Numbered from the stretch's first letter, positions 30,701 through 45,000 are shown. The stretch: DNA of 64,000 nt from Dromaius novaehollandiae (GCF_036370855.1 NC_088105.1:10483619-10547618), one strand, 5' to 3'. Numbers and translations: made by a program. The notes: generated by a model not told the origin, from the letters alone.

Positions 30701-33700
30701 ACTTGTTTTAAGATTTGCCAGTTCTATTTTAAGTGGTCAGACTGTTTCTGTTTACATGTTTGAGTGTTTCTTTTAACTTTGATCAAATATAGACTTATAA
30801 AATACAAGCCTTAGCAAAATTTAGAATTTCTTAGGAACTTGAATAGGGGATAGATATTGGGAGGCAGATATATGTATTTGATACCATCAGGGCTTTTCTC
30901 TAACTGGACACAATTCAGGAAATTGCAGTAGCTCAGAATTTCCTCTTACTTGTTCTTCTACTATTCCTCAGTTCTGATTTCAGATGGAACTAATGATAAG
31001 ATATGCTTCACCATTAGTATGGTGTAAGTGTCAGCAGCTGACAAATGGGATTACTCCATTCTTGTCCTACTCCTAGATGCATGTTCCTGTACTTCTACTG
31101 TGCCAAATTAGTACACTGTGAACTGGCTGGAGGGACAGATCTCACTGTAAACTTAGCTCAGGAAAAAAGGATATACTTGGTGGAATCGGCAACTTCTGAG
31201 AAGACTAAGCTGTGACAAGAAGGCAAGAGATCCCATGCTTTTATACTAATAAAACATATATAATCCAGGTTACCTTATGTTTCTAAAACTGCCTCACCTA
31301 TGAGATTACTGAGTATTAAAGAGCTCTGTTCCACTATTTAAAGATAAAACAGGAAGGTGTCTAGGAACTAAAGACTTAATGGTTTATTTAGTGTTGTGAC
31401 AGATGAGAGAGTTGCATTTTATGTTAACTCTAGGAAAAATGAAGTGTATTTCCAAATATAGATTGAGTCTGGGGAAAAATAAATTAAAAGCAAGATGCTA
31501 CACAGCAGTTGTTGCCCCTTCTGGAGAGATGGGAAGACTCAGAATCAGAAGACTCCATGTGCTGCTGAAGAAGCAGATCCCCTTTGTAGCCTCCCCTGGC
31601 TTTGTTCTTAAAAGGCTGTCATTAGATATCTGCAGGTGATGCAGATCTCATCAAGTACCTCCTCCTCAGTCAGAGGTAAAGAGTAATGTCTGTCTGTGTT
31701 GCTCACAGGCGGCTGATTGCTATCCTTGTTATTACTTGATTGCTTGCAGTAAACAGCCATTCGATGTTTTCCAAACTCTCCAAAACTTTGGCTTTTTCCA
31801 GAGAAAACTCATTTCTGCAGTTGAACTATCCGTAACTGTCAACAGCTCGACAAGTAAAATAAGCTTCAATAGAAAGATGTGTGTGTAGGAAAGGCACCAG
31901 GTCTGGCCTTGAGACTGAAAAGGGAATGTTTCTCAATGTTCTGGGGGCTTAGAGTGTATTACCTTTGGGTCGAAACATTTTTGGGGCAGTAAAACCAGTT
32001 GAACTTCAATTTATGATTGAAATAGTGCAGAACACTTATTTTCTAGCCCTCTGCAAATGAGTTCCTTGCGAGTTCCTACAGGCAATGTGGTTCCTGTGAG
32101 CAGGAATGTTACTGTAGTGGGTTTCAAGAGCTTTGAGCTACTTTCACAAAATTCCCTTTTAAGAGAATAGTCTAGGAGGAAAATTTTGAGAAAGTACAAA
32201 CAAACATCACTAGGAAACAAAACAGCTGTGAAGTATGGTATGCATAGGAAGAAGTTACAAGAATCTCAAGTATAGAAAGAGACATCCATGCTGACAGTGT
32301 GAAGATAAGGCTTTTGGGGTCTGAAATGTGCTGCAAGGAGGAGGACTGGCAGATGCAGTGCCACCCTGATGGCAGGAAACGGAGGCACAGCTCAGTCCAT
32401 TGTTTTCAACAGTGAAATGCATGCATTAATGGAAACAGCAAAAAAGTAATTTCAGCATGGTGTACTGAGGGCTCACAAATTGATTTCCCTCATTGCTTTC
32501 TCCACTGATCCACTCGGGATCTTGACCTGCTTGTTCCGGGGTGAGATGCTAGGAATGAGAATCGAGGAGTTTGCCCTGGCAGAGTGCCTTTCCTGGGGCA
32601 CCCAAAATGCTCCTGCTGCTGCGAGCAGACACCAGGGAGCCGGGGACAGTCACTGCCCTGCAGGTAGCGATCCATGGCAGAAGGTGTAGCATGGGTCCTC
32701 TTCTGTAGCTGCTGCTGTCGCCTTTGTGCGGCTGGAGGATGACAATACCTATTTTGCCTTCAGCAGTGAAGGATGTAAAAGGGAGCTAGAGTAATGTGCA
32801 GCCTCATCTGTTGTTACCTTGTCTTTCACAGCCTGCTCTGAGTCCCATTGCACTGAGCAAAGAGGAGTTTGCAACATGCTTAAAAGGTTAGTTTGAAAGA
32901 CTAATTTTTCCCCTTTCTTCACACCAACAAAAGCATTCACTCTTCTCTCCACAAATTAAAAAAGAAAATCACATGTACCTGCTATAAATGATAGATATAT
33001 GCTTTATAGAATGTAGCTATACACACCATCTGCAGTGCAATTGCCTGCATGATGTATTTAGAAAAAAACCATGGTTTTGGCAGTATGTAATGATACATGA
33101 ACAGCTTGCCAGATTTTGTGCTAAGGTCCTGTAGCACAGCTGGAAAACTCTGAGAGCAGACTTGGAAATCTGGAGTAAGTGCTCTGTAATGAGCCTTTCT
33201 ATTTTACAATCCCAAATCACACACAGAAAACAATTTTTCTTATGTTATTTCCACTATAATACAAACTGCAAAATTGTAGGAGTGTATAGAAAGAGAAGGG
33301 GGAGGGTTGCAGTCCTCACAGCTGTTGGGTGTCCTGTTTTATTGTCAGCTCCTGACAGTGGGGTTTATATGTGAATGCCTGGACAACCTCATGCCATGTT
33401 CGACAGGTGGAAGCACCCTTCCCCAAATTCCTCGATGGCTCTTGGGAGGCTTGTCAGTCAGGGAAGGGGGAGGGAGAAGCTGGCTGCTCTTCTTTCGGCT
33501 GCAATAGCCAGCTGCCCCTTTCTAATTTTAGAAGGGGTGTGCAAGAGTAGTATGGAGTGGAAAACTTTCCAAACTTCTCTCTTAAAGCTGCAATAACCGA
33601 GTTAGTGTAAAATGAGATTGTGGTTCTCTAGACTTAGCTTGCAATCCGCTTCCACGCACCACGTTCAGCGCTTGCTGCAATATCTGCGTTGCTTTGCAGT

Positions 33701-35279
33701 TTAATGACCAGTTCATCAGCCTGGATTGGAACTTGATTTTTGCTTTTCTCTCAGGCACGGTTGTTTGCAGGTAAACAGTTTCTTTCCTTTAACAGTAGCA
33801 AATTTCACAAGAGAACCTGTAAGAATTCAGTTTCTCTTTTCTTTTTGTGTGAAGTCTGCCTTTGAGAGCTTTATGCCCCTTGGTAGGGCATCTTTAAAAA
33901 AGTCATCCACAGTTTTGTGATTAAGTTCCATTGACAGATACAGAAAATAACTAGGAGCCATGTAGAAGCAAAATCAGAGTAGAAAAACATTGCATTTTAT
34001 TTTACTGAAAATGGTAACAACTTTCTTGTTTGAGAAAATCCTAATATGATGCCTTGTTTCTCTGAAGATGAAAAGGAGGAGCATGAAACTAGATTAACTG
34101 CTTCCAAGTAGAAAAGAACCTATGTTTAAAAACATAATTAAAGAGGCAATGCATTACAAAAGTGCTGAACAATTTAAATAGACTGCCAAACCAGCAATGT
34201 TAAGCAGTAAATTTAAGCAAACACTAGGTGATGATGGGAATGTAATAATTTAAATTGTCCTAGTCTGCAATCAGGGCTCTTGTATGCTGTAGTAATAATG
34301 CTTTCACTGACTGAAATTGTCATTATTATTATTACTACTAACAACCTCTGCATTCGGGAGGAGCAGGTTTACCCTTTCAGGAGCCTGGAGGGAATAAGGT
34401 ACTACTTACCACTTTTTCCCATTGGAGTCGTGGATGTCTATTGGTGTTTGTATTTTTTTCCCTTGTCCAGCAAAACAAAATTGTTTTCAAAGGTTTAACT
34501 GCTGACATCTCAAGATCACCTTTTGTTTTGAGTGAGGTATGCTTACTTTGGAAAATATACTCTGTAATTAGTTTGTGTATGCAAAGGAGCCAAATTAAGG
34601 TTAAACAGGTATCCTGTAATTGTGATGTGATTAAATTCTGAGCTGCTTAAGCTTGGAATAATTTGTATGGAAAATGTCCACTGTTTGCAAGAAGAGGGGC
34701 AATGTAAAAAATAATTTAATCTTTTTTCTTTTTTTTCTTAAGGAAAAAAACCCTGCTCCAGTAATTTTAATGATCCTTTAGGGGTTGGGGTAGATAACTC
34801 CCGGCCCCCCCCCCCCCCATGCTCCCCCAAGAAATTTGGCAGCTGCAGTCACACAATCATACTAATGAGTGAAAAGCAGGGCCTGGTAAAGCTGTAGATG
34901 AGCCCTGAAGGAGATGTTTAGGAGACATTCTTCCCAAGTACCTTTAGGAAGAATTCCTTTTTTTCCTATTCTAATGACTTTCCTTCTTCAGTGCAAATAA
35001 TCTTGTTGGGGTTGGATAACATCTTAGACCTATTTGTGAAATGTGGGTGGTTTTAATGCATCTTTGAGGCAAAATCTGTGTAATAGAAGACAGTACAGTA
35101 ACGAGCTCTTCCGGGTTTATAAAACTATTAAAGGTGAAATGAAACCTGTGGTACTTAGTCACCCCTGTGAAGTTTTGCAAAAGTTTTGTTTGTTTAAACT
35201 TGAATGTGGAAACTGGGAGATGGCAATCAGAGCTGCTTTCATTTTGTAAAAATAAATAACGTTTTAAAAGATGACTTAG
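30701..35279. other. Intergenic DNA between TOR1AIP1 and CEP350
   Basis: AT-rich with no recognised exon or RNA gene. It contains a run of 14 C at 34805-34818. Confidence 0.6.
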
Positions 35280-35745
35280 CCGTGAATACAAATGACTAAA
35301 AAGCTGCGCCCCAGTTGGGACTGGCGCTGCTTCAGGCCTGGGTGCGGGGCGGCCGCCTGGCGCTGATCGCTGTTACCAAGCCGGTTCCTGCAGCAGCGCC
35401 GAGGGAGCCAGCTGCGAGGCGGCTCCTATTTTAACAGCGTTTCCCTAGGGGCTGCACGAGGGAGGCCAAAAAGCACGGGGAGGAAAACAGGGGCAAACTA
35501 CATTTCTGGGGGGCCTGAAGAAGGGCGAGACCTGCTTCCCTCGCCCATTCCCCCGGGGCACAGGCCGGCACCTCCCGGCCTGCGTGGCGGGGGCAGGCCC
35601 CGGGGCGGCCTGCCGGCTGTGGCCTCCAGCCAACGTAGGCGAGCTCCGGCGAGCCGCGGCCGTCCTGCCGCCCCGGGGCTGCGGGCGGCCCCGCGGCCTC
35701 CCCCCGTCCCCTCCCTGCGGCAGCTGCCGGCGGAGCCGCGCCGCG

Positions 35746-35797
35746 CCCAACATGGCGGCGCGCCGGCGGGGGAGCGGCGGGGCGCCGCCATGTTGGG
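35746..35797. promoter_or_regulatory. Inverted pair of YY1-like sites
   Basis: CCCAACATGGCGGCGC (35746-35761) and its exact reverse complement (35782-35797) are separated by 20 nt. Each arm contains the ATGGCGGC core typical of YY1 promoter sites. The perfect 16-bp arms could also form a cruciform or RNA hairpin. Confidence 0.85.
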
Positions 35798-35817
35798 AAG
35801 GTCTCCGGCGGGCCGGT

Positions 35818-35827
35818 TCTCGCGAGA
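35818..35827. promoter_or_regulatory. TCTCGCGAGA palindromic promoter element
   Basis: An exact TCTCGCGAGA, the element bound by BANP in CpG-island promoters, 20 nt after the inverted YY1-like pair. Confidence 0.85.
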
Positions 35828-35839
35828 CCTCGCCGGTCG

Positions 35840-36064
35840 CTCCCGCCGTGCCCCGCGCCGCCGCTCTCGCCGCCGCCGCCGCCGCTCCGTGTCAGTCGTT
35901 GGGCGGTAATGGCGGCGGGCTAGCGCCGCCGAGGTGACCGCGAGCTCGCGGCCGCGCAGCTGAGCTCGGGGCGCCGCCGCGTCCCGCCGCCCTCCTCTCG
36001 GACTCCGCGGGATGCGCCGGGACCTGTCCCCGGGGCGGCGGGCGTCGGTCACCGCCGTCACCAG
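35840..36064 (+). other. CEP350: CEP350 exon 1 (5' UTR)
   Basis: The donor CACCAG|GTGAGG ends this exon at 36064; the upstream edge is a guess. Within it are two upstream ATGs: 35909 (a 4-codon frame, MAAG then TAG) and 36012 (open to the donor). Confidence 0.6.
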
Positions 36065-39000
36065 GTGAGGAGGCGCCGGGAGCGGCCCGTGCCGCCGCCC
36101 AGGCCGCGCCGGCAGCGGCCGCCGTCCCGCTAGGGGCCGGGGCGAGGTGGGGCCGGGGCGGGGCCCCAGCGCGGCGGGGGCCGGGCTCGGCGCTGGCGGG
36201 GCTCGGCGGGCCGCGGCCGGGGCGGCGGCGCTGCCGGCTGTCACCTGTCCCGGCCTCCGCGCTGCTCCGGGGGCTCCGGCCGCCCGCGCTTTGCCCCAGC
36301 CGCCCGCTAAGTCTCTTTTTTCCCTTTCCTCCCAGTTGCAGTTTGTTTTCTGCTGCGCGTTTTGTCGGGGGGAGCGGGCAGGGAGAGGGAAGGGGCCCGT
36401 GTTTCGCTGTTGCCGTTCGCCGTCCGTGGGAAAGCCACCGAAACGGGGTTTTTCCTTTACGCCCTTCTGCTGTGCGCGCCGCCGGCTGCGCCGGTGACAG
36501 CGCTGCGGGGTTTTAAATGTCCGCCCGGCTGGTAGGTGCGCTCCGGGCTCGCTGTCCTGGGACTCGGGCGTGCCTGGCGGGGCGGGGGAGAGGCCCGGCT
36601 GGAGGGACTTCTTACATCCCTCTGTAACGGCTGTCCCAAGCGTTTTCTGCCTCTTCGTTTATGCCGTTTGTTTTGGCTGTAGTATTAGTGTTAAGATTTT
36701 TATAGTTGCACGACTGTGGCTTTCTTCTGTGGGCAAAGTATCTCCTGAAATAACACCTATTCTTCATGCAGTTTTTCTGGAATAGTTTATCTCCTTCTGT
36801 CTTTGGAAATAAGCTGTATCTCGGCAACCAGGCATATGCTGGCAGACTGTGTATGTGTAGGTAGAGGTTTATGAGTCAAACAACTTTCTTGTATAGGTGC
36901 TCTCTCCAGTGTCTTGTAGTTGAAAATCTGTAACTTGACCAGTCAGTCCTGTATTTTGGCCCTCTTAAATTACTTCACTGCGCTACAGGGTACACGTACT
37001 TGAAAATTGGCTCAAAAGTCTATTGTGACCGAAAGCGTAGTATGTGTGGAACAAACATGAGTGGGCGTGTAGATTGTAGGACCCCGTACTCATTCGTTGC
37101 GTTGCACGTGAACTCAACGACATGATCTGTCACCTGCCTGGCTGCATGGGCAGGCGAGGTTGTGCGAGCTGCTGGCTGCTTCATATAGTTCTGGTTGCTA
37201 CAACAGTTTCGTTAGGTAATGCTTTAGATTATTAAATCCAGCTGAGGGTGGGGCCACAGCAACACTGTAAACTGTTGAAAGCTTCAGTTTCTTTGAGTGA
37301 CGCTGCCTAAAGCAAAGGTATGCTGCATCCGCTAAATAGAACGAAGCAATTTATGTAGCAGTGACATGTATTTGTACAAGGGGCCAGGGTACTGGAGAAA
37401 TTACATTGCCGACGGCTTAAATCTTCTGGTAGACTCCCTAGGCCAGGTGTGGCTGTACCTGAAAAACCATGATTTTACAACTAGAAATCACTTTGCTTAC
37501 ACAGGTTGGTTTTGCTAAGTTGGTGCCTAGCTCAATTTTGCCACTATAACTACATCTACCTTGGGAAAAGTTTAGAAATAAAACACTCCCAACGTGGACA
37601 GTGCCTTTCATGTGTAGAAATAGCTGGATTGGCTATTTGTGGCACCTTAGTAAAAGAGTCCCTTGTGAACTAAATAAATTAAATGAATTAGAACCTAACT
37701 TTGCTATTGTAGCTCGTTCTACTCTAAAGGTTTCTGTTGACTTGGGTATAATGATCTTTTGCATCTTTTCGTACCCGCCTACCAGACATAACTGCTGGTT
37801 TCTGCTAAGAAAGTTATGTCCTGTCAGATACACCTATGTAAAACCATCAATATGACCAATCTCATTGACTTTAGTAGGGTCAGATGAGGCTGTAGTCTTA
37901 AGCACATGCCTAACTTTAAAGGTATGAATAGTATCAGTTGAAATCAGGAGTGTTAGTTTGCATAGCACTAGATCTGTTTTATATTACTGTATCCATGGCA
38001 GTTGCACAACGTAAGGTGAGCAACCATAATGGTTTGCTGCTGCTTTTCTTCACCTGCTTTGACTGCAGTTCTGGTGTTGACCCTGCAGCAACCTGATTCG
38101 GTTTGATAAATGGGTAGAAAACTAACCCAACAACAACAAAATAAAAAGTGAATAATGTTCTGCTGGGTTAGTGAGTTGAACTGGCTTATTGTGTAGTCAG
38201 ATGAGCATTGTAGCTGCCACAGCAGAGTGGCAGGATTGATGAGGAGGGTAGGGAGGAGTGTATTTCCTTCATCGTTGTTGAACAAATTTAGCGGTTTGAC
38301 TATACTCTATAAATTCGCATTAGGAGTGTGACTTTTTTTTTTTTTTAATCAGTCAGCAAAGCTATTTAAATTTTGTTACTGGTGCACTTACTCTAATATA
38401 ATTTATGCTGTTTAAACCAGTATAAGCTGTGTTAATATGAGGACAGGTATAGTGGTATAATTATAACAGAAGAGTTTTGGAAGTTGTGCACAGAGAAAAC
38501 CTTCCCGATATGTATGGTTAATATTTTAAGCATGTGCTGGATTAGAATGTCTAAGCATAAAATTTATCTGTAGATGTAAGTGCTTGGAAGATATATGTGT
38601 ATCATTGTTCTAATGATATGTATCTAATAGACTGTAATGGACTGCTCAATTGAGAATAAAGGTGGTGTATGCATGAGTCTGGAACCTTTGTCAATATATT
38701 GCAGAAAGAATAGAGAAAATAAGTTAACTAATTAATTACACTAGGTTAACTGCAACTTCCCGCTAACCGAAGTTCTGGCTGCACTTTAACTTCATAAGAA
38801 TGCTCTCACTGAGGCCAGTGATTTTGCACAGAGTGTGCTCAAGAGTAAAAATTAAAAAAGGTTAAATTTTTCTCTAATCCAGTTATATTAACATGATGTG
38901 TTACATTTGTTAACAGCAAAATAAATCAGCTGGAAGTGGCACACAGAAACAGAAAAGTCTGGATTTAGGGTTTAGGCACATAAAACATTTAATGGGATGG

Positions 39001-42000
39001 AATAGTAACCTACTAAAATATGAGAAAAGAATTTATTGTTGTATGTAGTTAATGCAAGAAAAAGTCCTCTCTGCAGAATCTGAGTATCAGTCTTTGGAAC
39101 ATCAGGTCAGAGGCAGCATCCTGGTTAACACCGTTCAGCTTGTTGTGTTTTTTTTTTTTTCTTTTTGACCTCTCATGTTTTGTTATTTAGAGATTTTTCA
39201 GACCTTGTGTTCATTCCTGAGTGCAATTTGAGAGCAGAGACATGAAATTTGAGAAGGTGACATTTGGAACAATTTCCCTTAAATTTTTGTTGACTTTATT
39301 CTGTTTTAAAAGAAAAGGAACAGTCTGCAGTTGACATAGCTGTAATGAAGTTGCTGCTCCGCTCATATGTCTGTGGTATTGTTGAACAGTTGCAGGCTGT
39401 ATCTTACACTCAAAATTTGCAGATCTCATTCTTGTACTTGGCTGAGAAGGTTGCCTGTGAGTTCGATGGAGACTCTCCATCCAAATGAAGTGTTCCTTGT
39501 GAAACAAGAAAAGGAGGGTGCTGGTCTTTCAAAGACAGGACTCGTGGAAGAATTTAAGCTTGTTCTGCTGAATGGATTGATTGTGGGCTGCAAGAATTGA
39601 AATCTTCTGATATACAATCTCTTGTAACTGGAGGTAGAATGAATGAATGTTTATGTTTGTTATGAAGGCCAAGGAAAAAAATAAATGCAGGAATATTTTT
39701 TTCTGTTCTTGGAACTGGGATATGCTGGTTATTTTCTTTTCTATCATAAATCTAAAGATCTAAGTCAAAGAAAGTACAGAACTTCAGGATAGATAGGCAA
39801 ACCCTTGTATTCATCTCCTTAACAAATGGATACATTCTCTGTGCCTATGTACTCTGATTTCTTCATGAGCAATGAATCAGGTTACACTAGCTATCACAAC
39901 ATTCATTTTAGTAGATTTCTTCAAAGTATCTTGCAGCATGTGATGCAGCAGAGTAAGACATTCAATGCACTTTACTTTCAATAAAGCTACTAATCCATTT
40001 CTTACAGCCAGTCATTGCTTTTGCAGCATTTGCGATGAAGCAGGAACACTGTTGCAAGCTGTCATATCTTCTCAGAGCAGAAGTGCATTGTAAATATCCA
40101 TCCTGTGTAAATATCGTCCTCTTGGAGAGAAGCAGATTCAGTAATGCTTCATTTACAGAAAAATCTTCAGTATAGCTTGAATGCAAATTTAGTAGTTGGC
40201 TGATGTCGGTGATTTAGAGCTCATGGAACATGTTCCAATTTTTTTCAAATGTATTTTCTGACATATGATGAAGGTATGACTGTTGATATAACTTCATTGT
40301 TACAGTTAGAGGTAGTGATGTGTGCTTTGAAATTCTTTACTGCTTTTATATCTGCAAATGCATGTGGTATTTTTCTTGCTTGCTTTCTTTTTTTTTTTTT
40401 TAACTACCTTAGTATTCTTAAAAACATTTTTGTTTTTCTAGCTTTGACAGATCAAATTTTACTTTTGAAGAGGTTTTTTTGGTTGATGTTATTTTCCAAA
40501 ACCATGAATGTAATGTGAGATGTTTTGGTGTATTTGCAGCGCATGCCTCAAGACAAAATACTGAATGTTATCTAAAATCTTACTCATTCAGAATGGCTAA
40601 CGTTCGCAAGCTCACTGGGCATTCTTGGTGTTTGTTACTTCCACTTTTTTCTTGCATTAGCTTTACGTAATTGTGTCCACTGTGATTGCATACACCCCTA
40701 CTCAAGGAGTGCAGTGCAATCTGGACCAGTGCAATATTTCCGACTCAGATAGTACTAGCAGCTGGTCAGACTAAATACCAACCAAAATGACCTATAAAGG
40801 CACTCTAGTGAGTTTGAATGGGTAGACTGTACAGCGCAGCACGACAAAAACCGTGAGAACAAATATCCCTGACTTTCTAGCAGAAATCATTTTGGAGAAG
40901 TGATGCAGAGATTACAAACCCAGAGATCATATGGCAGAAAAGTGCTAAGTAGTAGTTTGTGAAGCATTGGAGTTGTGCTTGCATTTTGGATATTAACTTC
41001 CTTTCAAAACCTTTGCCTCTGAAACATTGTCACCCTGACAGTTATTGTCATTTGAGGGCTTATTGTATAACTGAGCCTTGAAAGAAGGTGAGGAAGGAAC
41101 CTGCTGATTCTGCAGAGTAGGCTGTAGTTTGTAGAGATGTGGGTTTTTTGCAAATGTGTCATGTATGTGTTTGTTACACTGGAATTTTTCCTCATTCTTC
41201 AGGATGGTCAGTAAATTGCCTGCATCTAATTGCTTTAACAGAGAAAAAGTTTTCTCAAAATATATCGAGCAAAACATTGTTAGTCTTTTTATCAAGTTAA
41301 TATTAAAAAAAAAATTCTTAGAATACTCTATTATGGATGTTTTGAGCTCTCATTTAGATGGGATGAAGCAATTTGGTAAAAGTTTACGTCCCAGACAAGT
41401 GAGTAGGAAAAGGTATTCCTATTCCAAACTCGAGCATATCATCAAAAACTGTATTCTCTGGTATTTCAGGAGACATGGAAAGTGTTCCTGGCATCTTTAA
41501 ATAGAAATTCCATAACTTTCAGCAGGCTTGCTCGGAAAAATAGTTTGCCTGACTGGGTCTGATCATGTCTGTCCACCTGTGTATGTCTGTTATTGCCAGT
41601 AAGGCAAAGCTGTAGCTGCACACACAGGAGTTCAGGGAGGGATTTTAGGATTCAGATGTTAGTTTTCAATTATTCAAAAATGAAAACTGAAAATATTTTT
41701 GTATACAGAAAAAATAATCCCTAAAACTTTTTATTTGTCTTTGTTTCCCTTCTGGAACAAGCTGGCTGTTTGCGCCGCGCACTGAGACGCACTAGAGCAG
41801 AGGGGAGAGCCTCCCGTTGTGCCCTTGCGCTCCAGTGACAGCTCCAGGTGCAAGGAGAGGGTGAAGGCCAGCGGTTGGTGTTTTTCCCCCAGTCCCGCTC
41901 TCTCTCCTTGAGGTAAAGGCAAGAGCAGCTTCAAGCACTGGCCCTTGGGGAGAGACTGAAAGCTGTGTGTGCAACACAGCTGGTACAAAAGGGAGGGAAT

Positions 42001-45000
42001 GATCCTGCTCTTCCCTGACGCTTCCATTCCTTCTCCTTCTGCTTGCATGGAGACTGCAGTTCAGTGCAGAACACAGCTAAAACCACTAAAACAAAAAGAA
42101 CAAAAAAAGCTACTTTCACCCCTTACCAAATTCCCAGTCCACTTTACCACAGATTCCCGTTGGCTTTCTGGTTGAATAAGACAAGACAGGGGAATAAAGA
42201 AAGGACAAGACGGCTTCTTTTAGTGGCAATGCTGCTTTACTGTAACTTAAACTGCGTGAAGCACTGGCCTCGCATACTGCATCCCCAGTCAGTAACAAAC
42301 AGTGCCACTTTGGGTTTAAATGTCTAAGAACATCTCTTAGAAATAAATATTAATCATATTTGTTTGTTTCAGTGCTCTAAGCAAAGCTTCATCTTTTGCG
42401 CGTTGTTTGTTTTTCTTTGGTATCCCTTGTGTTTTTGTAAGAAATGAAATCTTGAGGAATACTGTTCCCTTTATGTACTGTTTTTTTTCACCTAACCACT
42501 AAATGTTAATGAAAATAACTGTGGGCAGTCTCTTGCTTGTATTCTCTGCCGCCTCTGAATCCTCTTCATGAAGCGCTGATGGTCTGATTTATACCCGTTC
42601 TGCTGTACCTTCTCTTGTGTGCTGTTTTTGTATTGGACAACCAGGTAAAGAATGAGACAGGCGCTTGTTGTGGGATTGAAACGTGAGACCAGAGCTGTAT
42701 TTACATCTTAACCATTCATCCAAGGCTAGACATGCTAGTGTTTAGTGAGCCGGTGTAGGATGTCTGTGTCTGCCAGTGAATGATCAAATAAACAGGAGAT
42801 GTGGTGTGCTGAATTAACAGTGTTCCACCTTTTTCTCAAACTTTTAAGATCCTTGTAGCCTCATCCAATCTGCAGGATAGCGTTTTGCTGTCGCTGCTTT
42901 CTTCTCAGATGTAAACATCTGAGGGCTACTGGAAGTTCTTTGTTTCCTCCGTCAAGCTGCTTTTTGCCCCCCTGCTTCCCTCATTGGCTTATATGTTATC
43001 AAGCAAAATGCGTATCCATGAGAGTGGGCAGCAGTCCCTTACATCAGAGTAGTTACTTTAAATAGCTTGAATGTTTACATATATACCCGTGTAGATTTTG
43101 TGTAACCTTATTCTTTATGGCTCATGTTCCATGTAGGGAAGAAGAATGGGTAGGTGGCAAGTGGTGATTATCCACCACCACCATATGGTCAGGAAAAGGT
43201 GAAATATCATTGGGGGGGGGGGGGGGGGGGGAAAGGCTGCTGCTAGAGAATTTTCTCACCAAGAGTATATTCAGTTGAGTCTTTTTGCTCCTTTATTGAG
43301 ATTGATGTTAGTTGTGTGCTTTGCCTTTAGGCCACACTACCTAATTGTTATTACTATCATGAGCCAAGAAGACTATTGTTCTCCTCCAGAATGCTATTTT
43401 AAGCTTGGTCTCTCAAATGTTTTTCTGAAGGACTGTAGCAAGTAAAACTCAACTTCCAAAGTTTGCTTCAGTAGTGAGGCCCTTTTGTGGTGTCTTGAAA
43501 TATTCTCATTTTTGAGAAATGGAAGCCTAAGTGATAGTCTTAAACTGATTTAGTTTGGTGAAAGTTTTAGTTATGCATGGCTTCTGATTTTTAAGAACTA
43601 AAGTTCCCCTTCTCTAATAGTAGTATTGCAGCTGGCATTCTAAAGAATTTTTATCGTCGTGAATTTATAACTAAGTGTTAATGCCTGTAATTTTTTTTTT
43701 CAAAATGTGGAGAGATTTAGCACACATGTCAAAGTTAGGACTCTACTTGAATTTTCTCATATATTTCTGTTTAGTTTGTCTCTGTTTCCAGGATTGTATT
43801 TGATTTGCATTTGAGGAGAAAACTTTTTGTTACATTTGGATGCCTTCCTTAAAGTATTGATCATCAAGGAAAGGGGGCACTTTCCTCCTTATATAGTCAG
43901 GACTGGCAGGTTTCATCATGCATTTAGATTCCATTTGGTGTATCTGGTGATGATGATTTGTCTCTTGCAATAATTCATCTTTATACGAAAACTCTTGAGT
44001 TTTATATCCATGAGGCTGGAGATTAGGCTTCTGTTGTTTAAAAGGCACATGCAAAACAGATGTATAAAATTTAGCATGTGCTTGCTTATGCACAAATATA
44101 CTGCAAATGAGCTGATTTTGTAAGTTAAATTCTGTTCTTTAAATTACATGTATTAGAGATGGATTATTTAGTTGAGCAAAAAAATCTTGTTGAAGCAACC
44201 ATTTCAGAATGTAATTTTTGCAATGTGTTTTTTCTTGTTGTTCATGGAACTTTGAGACAGCTTTTGTATTGACATAAAATGTGTTTTCAGAAATAATTTA
44301 AGCTATCTTTGCAAAACTTTCTGGTGTAGTATTTTTCTCTCGTCAATATTCATTTCAATATATTTTATTGTTTAATTGGCCCACTCTCCTGCATGCAAAT
44401 ACTAATAGAAGTAGCAACTGTACCTTGATTTTTTTTCCCCCCCCTACTCCCTAGCCATACTCTGACAGTGTTAAAACATCTGTTCTATCTAGTTCAACTT
44501 CTTGTGGAGATAAGGTATTGAATTATACAAGTACTTTTTTTTTTGTAAGGTTCTGCTTACTCTTGTAAGCTGTAGCAATAGAAAGATGTTATTTTATTCA
44601 TCCCTAGGACTTCAGAGGTTGGTGGGAATCAACATCACTGTTAGGCAAATCTTGAAAAGCTGCTAAATTTCCCCCCTCTCTTCCAAAGCGAGAAAACAAA
44701 ACCTAACCCCCAAAGCTTTATAATTATGTAGATTACATTGCAAATGAAAACTAATGCAATGCTTGCCTCCTGAAACTGTAGACAGCTCCAAAGGCCCCAG
44801 TTCTTACAAGTATTTTTTTCAAACAGCAGCAACCTGAATAAACAAAACTGCTCAGTGGATCTCAGCAGGCTGCACCGAAACCAGCCGGAATCCTATTGTA
44901 CACCTGCGGCTGGCACTGGAGGTGTTCGTTAGGAGGAATACAGCAGGATGCTTTGTGATCGCTTCCTAGCTCTTACAGAATAGGGGAGAGGTTGGGTTCC

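Larger units (their letters stand above)
35300..36560. promoter_or_regulatory. CEP350: CpG island, CEP350 promoter
   Basis: A sharp rise in GC and CpG content, containing paired inverted YY1-like sites, a TCTCGCGAGA palindrome and the first exon donor at 36064. No TATA box is evident, as expected for a broadly expressed gene. Confidence 0.85.

Noticed and set aside
41931-42119. Minus-strand frame starting MKVAFFVLFVLVVL, resembling a chemokine-like secreted peptide
   Set aside because: The apparent start codon is GTG, not ATG, and the hydrophobic residues come from a T-rich tract. No cysteine pattern or splice structure supports a gene.
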